From contig JAGFNW010000007.1 in NCBI GenBank assembly GCA_017592665.1, positions 214,428 to 278,427 of the forward strand: a DNA stretch of 64,000 nt, in the 5' to 3' direction. Shown here piece after piece: positions 27,594-35,953 of the stretch. The notes below the pieces were generated by a model that did not search any database, was not told the origin of the DNA, and saw nothing but the letters and a program-made list of their open reading frames with translations. This DNA is from Streptosporangiaceae bacterium NEAU-GS5 (GTDB lineage: Bacteria; Actinomycetota; Actinomycetes; Streptosporangiales; Streptosporangiaceae). The position numbers and the translations under genes were made by a program. The number at the start of each line of letters is the position of its first letter. Position 1 is the stretch's first letter.

Positions 27594-28298
27594 ATGAAAC
27601 ACCTCGTCCTCCTCGGAACAGCCGTACTCGCGGGCGCCGCCCTCACCGTCACCGCCTCCCCCGCGATGGCCGCCACGCCTCTTGCAGGTGCCGCGAGCTG
27701 CGCGGACATCGACTTCGTCTACCAGCCGCAGTCCGCCTTCCCCGACACGGCCAGGGGACGCTACGACTACATGCGCCAGTCGAGCATCATCGAGCAGTCG
27801 GTCCTGTGCCTGGTCAACGCCGAACGCACGAGCCGCGGGCTGCAACCCGTCAAGCGCTACCTCGCCCTACGCGGCACGACCGTCGCGCTCAGCAGCGCCA
27901 CCTACAAGGAAGTCGCCGCCGCGGTCCGGATCCGCTGGTGGGGCACCGTGAAGCAGGTCGGCAAGTGCACTCCCCTGGCGTACGACCCGACCCGTTGCGA
28001 CCCCCACATCAACCCTGAGACGGGAACCGATCCCGGGGCACGGGCCAAGGCCGCCGGCTACTGCAAGAACGGCACCTCCTGGGCCGTCGGCGAGAACGCC
28101 TACCTCGGATGGGGCGCCGCGTCGGTCACGCCCAGAGCCGCCGTCACGTGGTGGATGGGCAGCGCGCCGCACCGCGCCACCATCCTCACCGCCGGGTACA
28201 CCGAGCTGTACACCAAGACCGCCTACGGCAGCGCCGACCCGTCGGTCTCCACCACCCCGGCCATGACCTACCTCCAGACCTTCGGCCGCTGCAGCTGA
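27594..28298 (+). CDS. Secreted CAP/SCP-domain protein
   Basis: 234-residue exported protein with a 25-30-residue Sec signal (MKHLVLLGTAVLAGAALTV, cleavage after AMA). The mature part is a CAP (SCP/PR-1/Ag5) domain: VLCLVNAERTSRGLQPV, the GENAYLGWG motif and SAPHRATILTAGYTELYT. The first CAP-cavity histidine of the canonical motif is not clearly kept. Six or more cysteines suggest extracellular disulphides. Bacterial CAP proteins are mostly uncharacterised. It interrupts the HBHA-DUF2516 order known from mycobacteria. Confidence 0.85.
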   Translation: MKHLVLLGTAVLAGAALTVTASPAMAATPLAGAASCADIDFVYQPQSAFPDTARGRYDYMRQSSIIEQSVLCLVNAERTSRGLQPVKRYLALRGTTVALSSATYKEVAAAVRIRWWGTVKQVGKCTPLAYDPTRCDPHINPETGTDPGARAKAAGYCKNGTSWAVGENAYLGWGAASVTPRAAVTWWMGSAPHRATILTAGYTELYTKTAYGSADPSVSTTPAMTYLQTFGRCS

Positions 28299-28417
28299 CA
28301 CCGGCCGCTCCTCAGCATCGGCCCGCCCCGCGAGGGCGTTGGGCGTGCGCACGGCCTGTACGAGTGGCGTGGACGCATTAGTCTGGACGAGACCCGCCAT
28401 GACGATGAGGAGCGGCA

Positions 28418-28768
28418 ATGCTCGACCTTATGTCCGGCACCTACAACATCCTGACCGTGATCTTCCTGCTCCTCGGGCTCGCCGCGTTCGTTATGACGGT
28501 GATCGCCCTGTTTCATGCGATCAGGACGCCGCCCCGTAGCTTCGCCGTGGCGGGGAAGCAGACGAAGCAGCTGTGGCTGATCATCCTCGGCTTCGCCGCG
28601 CTCTTCACGTTCGCCGCGGCCGTGGGATACATCGCCATCCTCGGCAGCGGCGGCATCTTCGTGATCGCGGCGGTCATCGCGTCCGGCATCTATCTGGCCG
28701 ACGTGAAGCCGGCCGTCAACGAATATCGCGGCGGCGGGGGCAACAACGGCCCCTACGGCCCCTGGTAG
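28418..28768 (+). CDS. DUF2516 membrane protein
   Basis: 116-residue protein with three membrane segments: ILTVIFLLLGLAAFVMTVIAL, LWLIILGFAALFTFAAAVGYIAIL and FVIAAVIASGIYLADVKPAV. The last, with LADVKPAVNEYRG, is the DUF2516 signature. Positional homologue of Rv0476, next to the HBHA gene in mycobacteria. GAGGAG lies 6 nt before the ATG. Function is unknown. Confidence 0.88.
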   Translation: MLDLMSGTYNILTVIFLLLGLAAFVMTVIALFHAIRTPPRSFAVAGKQTKQLWLIILGFAALFTFAAAVGYIAILGSGGIFVIAAVIASGIYLADVKPAVNEYRGGGGNNGPYGPW

Positions 28769-28787
28769 AGATCTCCGCTGAATGCCC

Positions 28788-29591
28788 CTAGTAGGGGGCC
28801 CACCACGGGCTCGTGCTGTGCGGCGCGAAAACCGGGACGCTCGCGGCGTTTCCGGCCGGTTCGGGAGCCAGGCCGCGCAGGCGGAGGGCGCCGACCAGCC
28901 AGCGGGCCAGTTGCAGGTGGCCGAAGGCCGTAGGGTGCGTGCCGTCAGGCAGTAGCAGCTTCGGGCCGCCGTTCGCCGAACCGCGCGAGGTGGAGCCGCC
29001 CAAGGAGGCACGGGCGGGGCCGGCGCCGGCGGGGGTCCATTGCTGGGATAGAGGGTCGATGAAAGGGGCGCCGGCCAGCCAGGCGGCCCGGGCGAGAGCG
29101 TCTCTGACCCGATAGGCCGACTTCGGTGGCCTGGTCATCCAGATGGGGCCGACGATCACCACTTTGACGCTCGGCCAGAGCTTTCTGACCTTCTCCACCA
29201 ACGCGAGCGCGGCGGCACGCACCTCGGCCTTGGTGGCTTCGCGGTCGTTGTGGCCGCCGGACAGCAGGACCATGTCGGGCGCGGGCCGCCAGGACAGCTC
29301 CCGCGTGAACGACTGGGCGAAGGTCCGCCCGATGCGGCCGGGCGCCGTGAAGCCGCTCCCCCGGCCGCCGGCCATGATGACCTGCCAGTCGAGCGTGCGG
29401 GCCGCTTCCGCGGCGTAGCTCTCCCACTCGGGCACCGGGCCAGACCCCACCGTGAAGCTGTCGCCGACGACCATGACCACGGGCGGGCGCGCAGCCGGGC
29501 CGGCCGGCGGCGCCGCTTCACCGGCGGCGCTGACGCACCCCGAGACCAGGCCGGCCACGAGCGCGGGCACAAGAAGGATCGGCCGCTGCAT
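28788..29591 (-). CDS. SGNH/GDSL-type lipoprotein hydrolase
   Basis: 267-residue exported esterase-like protein. The signal peptide ends in lipobox VSGC, predicting a lipidated, surface-anchored enzyme. SGNH blocks: block I VVGDSFTVG (catalytic Ser), block II MAGGRGSGF (Gly), block III LSGGHND (Asn) and block V DGTHPTAFGH (Asp/His). These enzymes deacylate sugars or lipids; the substrate is unknown. It converges closely on the DUF2516 gene. Confidence 0.9.
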   Translation of the reverse strand: MQRPILLVPALVAGLVSGCVSAAGEAAPPAGPAARPPVVMVVGDSFTVGSGPVPEWESYAAEAARTLDWQVIMAGGRGSGFTAPGRIGRTFAQSFTRELSWRPAPDMVLLSGGHNDREATKAEVRAAALALVEKVRKLWPSVKVVIVGPIWMTRPPKSAYRVRDALARAAWLAGAPFIDPLSQQWTPAGAGPARASLGGSTSRGSANGGPKLLLPDGTHPTAFGHLQLARWLVGALRLRGLAPEPAGNAASVPVFAPHSTSPWWAPY

Positions 29592-29615
29592 GATCCGCAG
29601 CTTAGCGGCTCACCG

Positions 29616-30599
29616 TCACATCCAGTCACGCTTCCGGAACGCACGGTAAAGCAGAATCGAGACTCCCACGGTCAGCAACGTGGACGCCCAGAAGCCCCAC
29701 GACTGCCCGTATCCCGGATAGGGCACGTTCTGCCCGTAGAAGCCGGTGATCATGGTCGGCACCGCGATGATCGCGGCCCAGCTCGTCACCCGCTTCATGA
29801 TCAGGTTGAGCTTGTTGCTCTGCATGGATAGATGCGCCTCGCGGATGTTGCCCAGTAAATCGCGCAGCGACTCGGTCCATTCCGTGGCCCGCAGCACGTG
29901 GTCGTACACGTCCTGGTAGTAGGGCAGCATGGGGCCCTCGCGGACGATGGCGTCGCCGCGGAAGAAGGAGTCGACGACCTCCCGCATCGGCAGGACGACA
30001 CGGCGGAAGGTCACCAGGCTCTTGCGCATCTCGAAGGTCCGCCGCTGCTCGTCGCGGGTCGGCATGGTCTCCGAGAAGAGCGTGTCCTCCAGGGCCTCGA
30101 CCTGCTCGTCCATCTCCTGTACGACATCCAGGTGGCCGTCGACCACGTAGTCGAGCAGGCCGTACACCAGGAAGAGCACGCCGTGCTCGGCGAGGCCGGG
30201 CGTGGCGTCCCAGCGCTTCACCACCTCGTCGATCCGGAAGCGCTCGTCCTTGCGTACGGTGACCAGGGCGTTCTTGGTGATGAACGCGGAGGCCTCGATG
30301 GTCTCGAGCCGTCCGGACTTCTCGTCGTAGGTGACCGCGTAGGCGTTGAGGAACAGGAAGCCCTCATAGCGGTCCAGCTTGGGGCGCAGGTTGTGCTGCA
30401 GGACATCTTCGACGGCCAGTTCGTGGAGGCTGAGCTCCTCGGTGATCGCCTGCAGATCCTCGCGCTCCGGGGCGCACAGATCGAACCAGACCACGGAGTC
30501 GGGCTCGGCAATATGGTCGGAGACTTCCTCGATGGGAAATCCTTCCGCTTCCAGCTTCCCGTGCCGATATAGACGGGTCCGTGTCATGACCACCAGCAT
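29616..30599 (-). CDS. corA: CorA-family divalent cation channel
   Basis: 327-residue pentameric Mg2+ channel family member: cytosolic alpha/beta domain, long stalk helix (about 160-260) and two C-terminal membrane helices, ending in the basic RAFRKRDWM. The selectivity loop reads YGQNVPYPG instead of the canonical YGMN. This GxN variant may occur in other actinobacterial CorA proteins, but I cannot confirm how common it is. ATG 30599 follows a -10-like TATACG at leaderless distance; ATG 30587 is the alternative start. Divergent from the DUF2207 gene. Confidence 0.93.
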   Translation of the reverse strand: MLVVMTRTRLYRHGKLEAEGFPIEEVSDHIAEPDSVVWFDLCAPEREDLQAITEELSLHELAVEDVLQHNLRPKLDRYEGFLFLNAYAVTYDEKSGRLETIEASAFITKNALVTVRKDERFRIDEVVKRWDATPGLAEHGVLFLVYGLLDYVVDGHLDVVQEMDEQVEALEDTLFSETMPTRDEQRRTFEMRKSLVTFRRVVLPMREVVDSFFRGDAIVREGPMLPYYQDVYDHVLRATEWTESLRDLLGNIREAHLSMQSNKLNLIMKRVTSWAAIIAVPTMITGFYGQNVPYPGYGQSWGFWASTLLTVGVSILLYRAFRKRDWM

Positions 30600-30623
30600 T
30601 TCACGCGTATAAGGTCTTCGCTC

Positions 30624-32213
30624 ATGATGGATCTCGCGCGGCGGCTGGGCACGGGGGCCGTGCTCGCCTTACTCGCCGCCGTACCCCTCAACACGGTCCA
30701 TATGTACGCTCACGCGGACGGAAATGCGACCGACGCCGTCACCCTGGAGCTGCGTGCCAACGGCGTGCTGCACGTCAAGGACGTGATCACGGGCGGCCCT
30801 GTGACGCGGACACTGGTGACCAGGACCCGCTACGACGACGCCGCCGACCGGATATTCCAGATCTCGAACGTCACGGGCGGCACGTTCGACGGCACGACCC
30901 TCACCGGCGACGGAACGGTCGAATACGACGTCACGGGCGCCGTCACCCCCATCGACCAGGGAGAGGAGCTGCGCTGGTTCCTGCCGGGCCCGGCCGCCAA
31001 GGTCACCGTCACGGTCGGCGGGCCGGCGCAGGTGCAGAACCTGTCCTGCTTCGCCGGCGACCTTGCCGCGGCCGTCGGCTGCACGACCGCGACCATGGAC
31101 GAGACCGGCGCCACGGCCCAGTTCGAGCAGGAGAACCTCGGCGCCGGCCAGGCGCTGACGGTCGTGGTCGGCTACCCGGCCGGGGCCACGAACGCCCGGC
31201 CCGTGCTGGAGCACCGCTTCGAACTGGCCGCCGCCTTCACAGTCGACATGGTCACCGGCGGGGCGCTGGCGCTGCTGCTGGTCCTGCTGCTGGGTGGATT
31301 CGGGCTGGTCTACTGGACGCGCGGGCGCGACGCCCGGGTGGTGACCGCCGGAGGCGTCCCGACGGCGTCCGGGAATGGATATGTGTCGCCTCCCGACGGT
31401 GTCCGGCCGGGTCAGATCGGCACTTTGATCGACGAGCAGGCCGATGTGATCGACGTGACGGCCACCATCGTCGACCTCGCGGTCCGGGGCTATCTGCGGA
31501 TCGACGAGCAGCCCCGGCAGGCGTACGAGGCTCCTGACTGGGTGCTGGTGAAGCTGCCGAACGCGCCGGCCGGCGGGCTGCTGCCGTACGAGAAGGCGCT
31601 GCTCGACGCGATCTTCGACGGGCGCGAATCGGTGCGGCTGTCGCAGCTGCGCGGCGGGTTCACCACGGCCCTCGGCCGGGTGCGCGACGCGCTCTACCGT
31701 GACGTCGTCAGCCAGGGATGGTTCGCGCGCCGCCCGGACGCGGTCAGGTCGCGCTGGACCACGCTCGGGCTGCTGGTGACCGCGCTCGGCGTGGTCGCGA
31801 CGGTCGTGCTCGCCTGGCTCACGACCTACGGCCTGCTCGGCCTGGCCGTGATCATCGCGGGCGCGGCGCTGACCGTGGGCGGCCAGTACATGCCGGCCAA
31901 GACGGCGTCGGGGGCGAGCGCGCTCGCGCACACGCTCGGCTTCCGCGAGCACCTGTCGGCCGGGGACATCGGCCAGGTGCCGGACGGGCAGCGGGTCGAG
32001 ATGTTCTCCCGCTATCTGCCGTACGCGGTGGTCTTCGACAGCGTCGACCGATGGGCCCGAGTCGTGGCCGCGATCCGGTCGGACGGGGACAACCTGTACT
32101 GGTATCACGGCCCGGCCGAGTGGGATCTGTCCAGGTTCGCCGACTCGATGCGCACGTTCACGCTCACCACGTCCGGCGCCCTGTCGGCGGCGCGCGTCTT
32201 CAGGTCGTTGTAG
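30624..32213 (+). CDS. DUF2207 membrane protein
   Basis: 529 residues. An N-terminal signal segment leads into an extracytoplasmic beta-rich domain (about 33-200) typical of DUF2207, with two cysteines (LSCFAGD, VGCTT) likely disulphide-bonded. A membrane helix near 212-230 leads to a cytoplasmic winged-helix-like region (IDVTATIVDLAVRGYLRID, about 275-365). Two further helices (about 382-420) and a C-terminal domain follow. Function of this widespread family is unknown. Its last 14 nt overlap the 3' end of the convergent asparaginase-like gene. Confidence 0.87.
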   Translation: MMDLARRLGTGAVLALLAAVPLNTVHMYAHADGNATDAVTLELRANGVLHVKDVITGGPVTRTLVTRTRYDDAADRIFQISNVTGGTFDGTTLTGDGTVEYDVTGAVTPIDQGEELRWFLPGPAAKVTVTVGGPAQVQNLSCFAGDLAAAVGCTTATMDETGATAQFEQENLGAGQALTVVVGYPAGATNARPVLEHRFELAAAFTVDMVTGGALALLLVLLLGGFGLVYWTRGRDARVVTAGGVPTASGNGYVSPPDGVRPGQIGTLIDEQADVIDVTATIVDLAVRGYLRIDEQPRQAYEAPDWVLVKLPNAPAGGLLPYEKALLDAIFDGRESVRLSQLRGGFTTALGRVRDALYRDVVSQGWFARRPDAVRSRWTTLGLLVTALGVVATVVLAWLTTYGLLGLAVIIAGAALTVGGQYMPAKTASGASALAHTLGFREHLSAGDIGQVPDGQRVEMFSRYLPYAVVFDSVDRWARVVAAIRSDGDNLYWYHGPAEWDLSRFADSMRTFTLTTSGALSAARVFRSL

Positions 32214-33123
32214 GGACCTCGATCGCGCCGACGATCCGCTCGCCGCCGTAGAGCGGCACGGAGCTGAGCGCGATCAGCTCGGGCGCGTCCAGGCCGAGGG
32301 CGCGCAGGGCGGCGATCGTGGCCGGAAGCCGGGCACGGTCGCCGCCGTCGAGGACTTTCACGGCGGCGGCGCGGCCGTCGCCGTACGCGACCACGTCGAA
32401 CGCCTCCGCCCCGAGCTTGTTGAGCAGGCCGGGGATGGCCCGCATGAGGGTCGCGGGCGCCTGACCCGTGCCCGAGGTCCACTCCGGATAGGCGCGCATG
32501 GCGTCGGCGACCTGCCGCTCCGGGCTGCCCGGGGCGCCCAGCATGAGCTTGTGGAAGGCCCTCACCATGCCCACGAGCGAGACGAAGAACAGCGGGGCGC
32601 CGCAGCCGTCGACGCCGGTGGCCGCGACCCGCTCGCCGGTGAACTCCTCGACCGTGGCGCGGAGGGCCTTCTGCAGGGGGTGCATCGGCTCGAGGTACGT
32701 CTCGACGGGCCAGCCGTTCTGCACGCAGGTGGCCACCATGGCGGCGTGCTTGCCCGAGCAGTTCATGAAAAGGCGGGACTTGGTGGTTCGGGCGGCGCGG
32801 TCGAACGGATAGTCCTCGGGGCAGCGCAGCGCCGACTCGTCCAACCCGGCCGAGCCAAGGATCTTCCGTACGCCTTCCACGTGGAAGTCCTCCCCCGCAT
32901 GGCTGGCGCAGGCGAGGGCCAGCAGCTCATCCGCCAGGCCGAGCCCGGCACGGAGCATGCCGAGCGCCTGGAGGGGCTTCACGGAGGAGCGCGGCGAGGC
33001 CGGAGCGGCCACGTCGCCGTGGACCATGACGGGGATTCCCTGCGGGTCCACCGCGTACACCCGGGCGCGATGCACCGACTCGACGAAGCCGGACCGCCTC
33101 ACCTCCACCACCAGATCGGACAT
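32200..33123 (-). CDS. Asparaginase II-type (PF06089) protein
   Basis: 307-residue protein of the L-asparaginase II family first described in Rhizobium etli, unrelated to the classical asparaginases and closer to serine beta-lactamase-like folds. Typical motifs are [13 protein letters not shown] (the SxxK) and [13 protein letters not shown] (SGK-type motif), with [13 protein letters not shown]. Expected reaction: asparagine to aspartate plus ammonia, in the cytoplasm. Start ATG 33123. Divergent from dtd by 46 nt; 3' end overlaps the DUF2207 gene. Confidence 0.9.
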   Translation of the reverse strand: MSDLVVEVRRSGFVESVHRARVYAVDPQGIPVMVHGDVAAPASPRSSVKPLQALGMLRAGLGLADELLALACASHAGEDFHVEGVRKILGSAGLDESALRCPEDYPFDRAARTTKSRLFMNCSGKHAAMVATCVQNGWPVETYLEPMHPLQKALRATVEEFTGERVAATGVDGCGAPLFFVSLVGMVRAFHKLMLGAPGSPERQVADAMRAYPEWTSGTGQAPATLMRAIPGLLNKLGAEAFDVVAYGDGRAAAVKVLDGGDRARLPATIAALRALGLDAPELIALSSVPLYGGERIVGAIEVPTTT

Positions 33124-33169
33124 GGTCGCGAGTCTACGGATCGGCGGCGGCATGGCAGAATGCGGGGCC

Positions 33170-33595
33170 ATGCGTGCGGTGGTCCAGCGGGTCAGCTCGG
33201 CGTCGGTGGTGGTGGACGGGTCGGTCGTCGGCGCGATCGCCGAGCCGGGCCTGTTCGTGCTGGTCGGCGTCACTCACGGCGACGGCACCGGCGAGGCAGC
33301 CAAGCTCGCCGCCAAGCTGTGGGGCCTTCGCGTCCTGCACGGCGAGAAATCCTGCTCGGACATCGGCGCGCCGCTGCTCGTGGTCAGCCAGTTCACTCTC
33401 TATGGCGACACGCGCAAGGGCCGCCGCCCGACCTGGCAGGCGGCCGCCCCAGGGCCCATCGCCGAGCCGCTGGTCGAGGCCGTTTACGCCGAACTGCGCG
33501 CGCTCGGCGCGCACGTGGAGACCGGCGTCTTCGGTGCCGACATGAAGATCACCCTCACCAACGACGGCCCGATCACTCTCGTGATCGACATCTGA
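33170..33595 (+). CDS. dtd: D-aminoacyl-tRNA deacylase
   Basis: 141-residue homodimeric editing enzyme that removes D-amino acids (and glycine from tRNA-Ala) from mischarged tRNA. Signature motifs are present: [15 protein letters not shown] near residue 78 and the Gly-cisPro motif [10 protein letters not shown] at the C-terminus. Start ATG at 33170. Its stop is 2 nt from the stop of the convergent ygfZ-like gene. Confidence 0.96.
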   Translation: MRAVVQRVSSASVVVDGSVVGAIAEPGLFVLVGVTHGDGTGEAAKLAAKLWGLRVLHGEKSCSDIGAPLLVVSQFTLYGDTRKGRRPTWQAAAPGPIAEPLVEAVYAELRALGAHVETGVFGADMKITLTNDGPITLVIDI

Positions 33596-33597
33596 GG

Positions 33598-34578
33598 TCA
33601 GACGAGTCGCCGACCGGCCGGTACGTCGAACTTGCGGCCGCGCAGGGCCGGATCGATGGCGACGTTGCGGCCGGCGTCCGGCGGCACGACCACCTCCTGA
33701 GCGGCCGCGACCCCGCCCGCCAGCAGGGTGGCGTCGACCGGGACCGTCCGCTTGACCACGGCCAGCGCGACCGGACCCAGCTCGTGGTGCCGGGCGGACG
33801 AGCCGACCACGCCGACCTCGGCGCCGTCGAGCGTGACGGGCGCGCCGTGCGGCGGGAGCGTGTCGACGCTGCCGTCGAGATGCAGGAACACCAGGCGGCG
33901 CGGCGGGTGGCCGAGGTTGTGGACCCGGGCGACCGTCTCCTGGCCGCGATAGCAGCCCTTGTCGAGCTGGACGGCCGTGCCGATCCAGCCGACCTCGTGC
34001 GGAATCGTCTTGTGGTCGGTGTCGAAGCCCTCGCGCGGCACGTGCGCCTCGATGCGAAGCGCCTCGTACGCCCACAGGCCCGCCAGGCGCCGGCCCAGCT
34101 CCTCGTCGACCACAGGCAGCAGATCGCGCGGGATGAGCCGGTCGTCGCCGACACCCGTGGAGACGACCGCGAAGTCGGCCGTCACATCGGCGACCTCGAC
34201 CCGCAGCATGAACCGCATCCGGTCGAGGAACCCCACGAGGTCGGCCGCGGTGCCCGGCTCCACGTGCGCGAGCACCGACTCGCCGTCGTCGATCAAGGTC
34301 AGGTGATGCTCGAGCCTGCCCTGCGCGTCGAGCAGCAGGGTCTGCGTCCAGTGGCCGGGCGCGAGCGTCTTCAGCTGCTGTGAGCTCAGGTCGTTGAGCC
34401 AGGTCAGCCGGTCGGGGCCGGAGATCCGGACCACCTCGCGGTTGCTCCGGTCGACCACGGCCTCGCCGCGGGCCAGCGCGCGCTGCTCGCCATAAAGGTC
34501 GCCATAGTGGCCGGCCACCACGTCGTCGGGCGCGTCGGCCGCAACCGCCCCAGGCACATCGAGCAAAGGACTCCGCAT
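33598..34578 (-). CDS. ygfZ: YgfZ/GcvT-domain folate-binding protein
   Basis: 326-residue protein of the YgfZ/IBA57 family, which uses tetrahydrofolate to help assemble or repair iron-sulfur clusters. The diagnostic KGCYRGQE motif is present near residue 230, preceded by a GcvT-like barrel (SNREVVRISGPDRLTWLNDLSSQ). It lies just downstream of nur in the same direction (34-nt gap), so it may be co-transcribed with the nickel regulator. Confidence 0.93.
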   Translation of the reverse strand: MRSPLLDVPGAVAADAPDDVVAGHYGDLYGEQRALARGEAVVDRSNREVVRISGPDRLTWLNDLSSQQLKTLAPGHWTQTLLLDAQGRLEHHLTLIDDGESVLAHVEPGTAADLVGFLDRMRFMLRVEVADVTADFAVVSTGVGDDRLIPRDLLPVVDEELGRRLAGLWAYEALRIEAHVPREGFDTDHKTIPHEVGWIGTAVQLDKGCYRGQETVARVHNLGHPPRRLVFLHLDGSVDTLPPHGAPVTLDGAEVGVVGSSARHHELGPVALAVVKRTVPVDATLLAGGVAAAQEVVVPPDAGRNVAIDPALRGRKFDVPAGRRLV

Positions 34579-34612
34579 GCCCTCAGCTTATGTGCACTTC
34601 TCGCGGCGTCGC

Positions 34613-35023
34613 TTAGGTGCACTTCTTGCAGCGGCCGAAAATGGTCAGGTGGCCGACGTCGACGGCGAAGCCGAGCTCCTTGTCGAGGGTCTCGACCAGC
34701 CCGGCCACCACCTCGGGACCCACCTCGGTGACCGACTCGCAGTCGCGGCAGACCAGGTGGACGTGGTTGGCCTCGGAGGCGAGATGGTAGGTCGGTGAGC
34801 CGTGGTGCAGATGGGTGTGGGTCACCATGCCCAGCTGCTCGAGCAGCTCGAGCGTGCGATAGACGGTCGAGATGTTGACCCCGCGCGCCGTCTCCTGGAC
34901 CTGCGCGCAGATCTCCTCAGGCGTGGCGTGACCCAGCATGCTGACCGCCTCGAGGACGAGCTGGCGCTGGGGCGTGACGCGGTAGCCGCGCGCCCGCAGC
35001 TGCTCATGCCAAGTGCCGGTCAT
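34613..35023 (-). CDS. nur: Fur-family nickel-responsive regulator Nur
   Basis: 136-residue Fur-family metalloregulator that closely matches the S. coelicolor Nur sequence I recall (RGYRxTPQRQLVLEAV, NISTVYRTLELLEQLG, THTHLHHGSPTYHL). Ni-site histidines H69, H71 and H125 (Sc H70, H72, H126) are kept. In the second metal site H32, H87 and H89 are kept while Sc H86 is Ala here. Two CxxC pairs (CRDC, CKKC) fit the structural Zn site. Nur represses nickel uptake and sodF. TAGACT ends 7 nt before the ATG, suggesting leaderless expression. Its likely operator is at 786-802. Confidence 0.88.
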   Translation of the reverse strand: MTGTWHEQLRARGYRVTPQRQLVLEAVSMLGHATPEEICAQVQETARGVNISTVYRTLELLEQLGMVTHTHLHHGSPTYHLASEANHVHLVCRDCESVTEVGPEVVAGLVETLDKELGFAVDVGHLTIFGRCKKCT

Positions 35024-35062
35024 GGCTCCGAGTCTAGATACTTTCGCCGACCGAATAACGGC

Positions 35063-35092
35063 TTGCCGACCGAGAAGCAGGTCGCATAGCTT
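35063..35092 (+). promoter_or_regulatory. Candidate promoter of the micro-ORF transcript
   Basis: TTGCCG (35063-35068), 18-nt spacer and TAGCTT (35087-35092) on the plus strand. A start near 35099 would give a 5' leader beginning just before the extended Shine-Dalgarno sequence. Confidence 0.45.
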
Positions 35093-35124
35093 TTTAGGCA
35101 CGCAGAAAGGAGGTGGTCCAAGCG

Positions 35125-35169
35125 ATGGTTGATCATTATTGGGCTAGCGAGGTGGCTGTCCGCCGCTAG
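35125..35169 (+). CDS. 14-residue micro-ORF with near-complete anti-SD complementarity
   Basis: ATG at 35125 opens a 14-codon frame (MVDHYWASEVAVRR, then TAG). The 16 nt at 35104-35119, AGAAAGGAGGTGGTCC, are complementary to the 3' end of 16S rRNA over all 16 positions if one G-U pair is allowed, far beyond a normal RBS. The start codon is 11 nt past GGAGG. No longer gene follows on this strand; instead a structured region begins 7 nt after the stop. It could be a leader peptide, a small protein or a ribosome-loading RNA. No known family is recognised. Confidence 0.6.
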   Translation: MVDHYWASEVAVRR

Positions 35170-35176
35170 ACGTGTG

Positions 35177-35310
35177 ATCCGGACCAGCTCCGGATTGCGC
35201 CTACTGGCGAAATCCAGACAGACACCGGAACCCCGGGCAGCCGGCGGTCTCACACGAGACCTTGGTCCAGTCGGCCCGCCTCCCGGAGAGGCGGAGCGAG
35301 CCCGGGGTTC
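35177..35310 (+). ncRNA. Structured multi-stem RNA downstream of the micro-ORF
   Basis: Stem 1: ATCCGGA/TCCGGAT (35177-35195). Stem 2: CGCC/GGCG (35198-35209). A long-range 11-bp stem pairs 35228-35238 with 35300-35310 and closes a junction holding two hairpins: GGTCTC/GAGACC (35246-35261) and CCGCCTC/GAGGCGG (35276-35294). A pyrimidine tail (TCCCTTTCTC) follows, like a terminator end. The structure is computed by eye; I do not recognise an Rfam family. Confidence 0.55.
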
Positions 35311-35343
35311 TCCCTTTCTCAGACCTTCGCGTTCTCCGGCCTT

Positions 35344-35823
35344 CTAGCCGACCTTCTTCAGCTCGGCCGAGGCGTGCGACTGCAGCGGCTGGCCCATCGC
35401 GGCCATGTCGTACGCGTAGAGCAGATTGCCGTTGACCAGGCCATAGAGCCGGTGACCAGCGGAATATTCCTTCGCGGTGGCGGTCCTTGCGACCACGTCG
35501 GTCCGTAGCTCGATCTTGTGGAAGGCGACCTCGCCCACGTAGATCTCCACGACCCCGGTCGGGTGGGCCAGGCACACCTCGAGCTGCCGCTCCGGCTTGA
35601 TCCGCCAATATCCGGTCTCCCGGGCCAGCGGCCTCACCTTGTCCCCCTCCGGCGACAGCAGCCACGTCTGGCTCTCGTAGATGAGGAAAGGCTTGCCGTT
35701 GTGGCTGAACTCGATCTCCTGCCCGTAATTGGCGCTCTCGATGGTCGGGTAGCCGATGACACCGGCGCCCTCCCAGCGGCCCAGCAGGAACGCGATCGGC
35801 TCAAGGTCGGGATGCGCGTCCAT
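35344..35823 (-). CDS. Nitrobindin-like heme-binding beta-barrel protein (UPF0678/FABP-like)
   Basis: 159-residue ten-stranded beta-barrel protein of the nitrobindin family (Rv2717c-like, once called FABP-like). The GxWxGxG-type motif is GRWEGAGVIGYPTIESANYG, and the C-terminal histidine in LQSHASAELKK fits the axial heme ligand. Nitrobindins bind ferric heme and convert peroxynitrite or bind NO; that role is inferred from family. Its 3' end faces the structured RNA transcript. Confidence 0.88.
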   Translation of the reverse strand: MDAHPDLEPIAFLLGRWEGAGVIGYPTIESANYGQEIEFSHNGKPFLIYESQTWLLSPEGDKVRPLARETGYWRIKPERQLEVCLAHPTGVVEIYVGEVAFHKIELRTDVVARTATAKEYSAGHRLYGLVNGNLLYAYDMAAMGQPLQSHASAELKKVG

Positions 35824-35864
35824 GGGCCACAAGTCTAGTGCCGGGCACCAGTAGCGCGCCCGCC

Positions 35865-35941
35865 AAGGTTTGCCTCGAAGGAGCGGTGTGCGAAGTGGTG
35901 CATCGGGCGACGCGCTGGGGCGAAGACCGACGGGAGGGGCA
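35865..35941 (+). repeat. Dispersed intergenic repeat, copy 2 (contiguous)
   Basis: Second copy of the element at 21355-21498, uninterrupted here. It occupies most of the divergent gap between the nitrobindin-like gene and the DsrE gene and ends 12 nt before the DsrE ATG, so it may contain its promoter. Confidence 0.75.
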
Positions 35942-35953
35942 TAGGCTGCCCTT

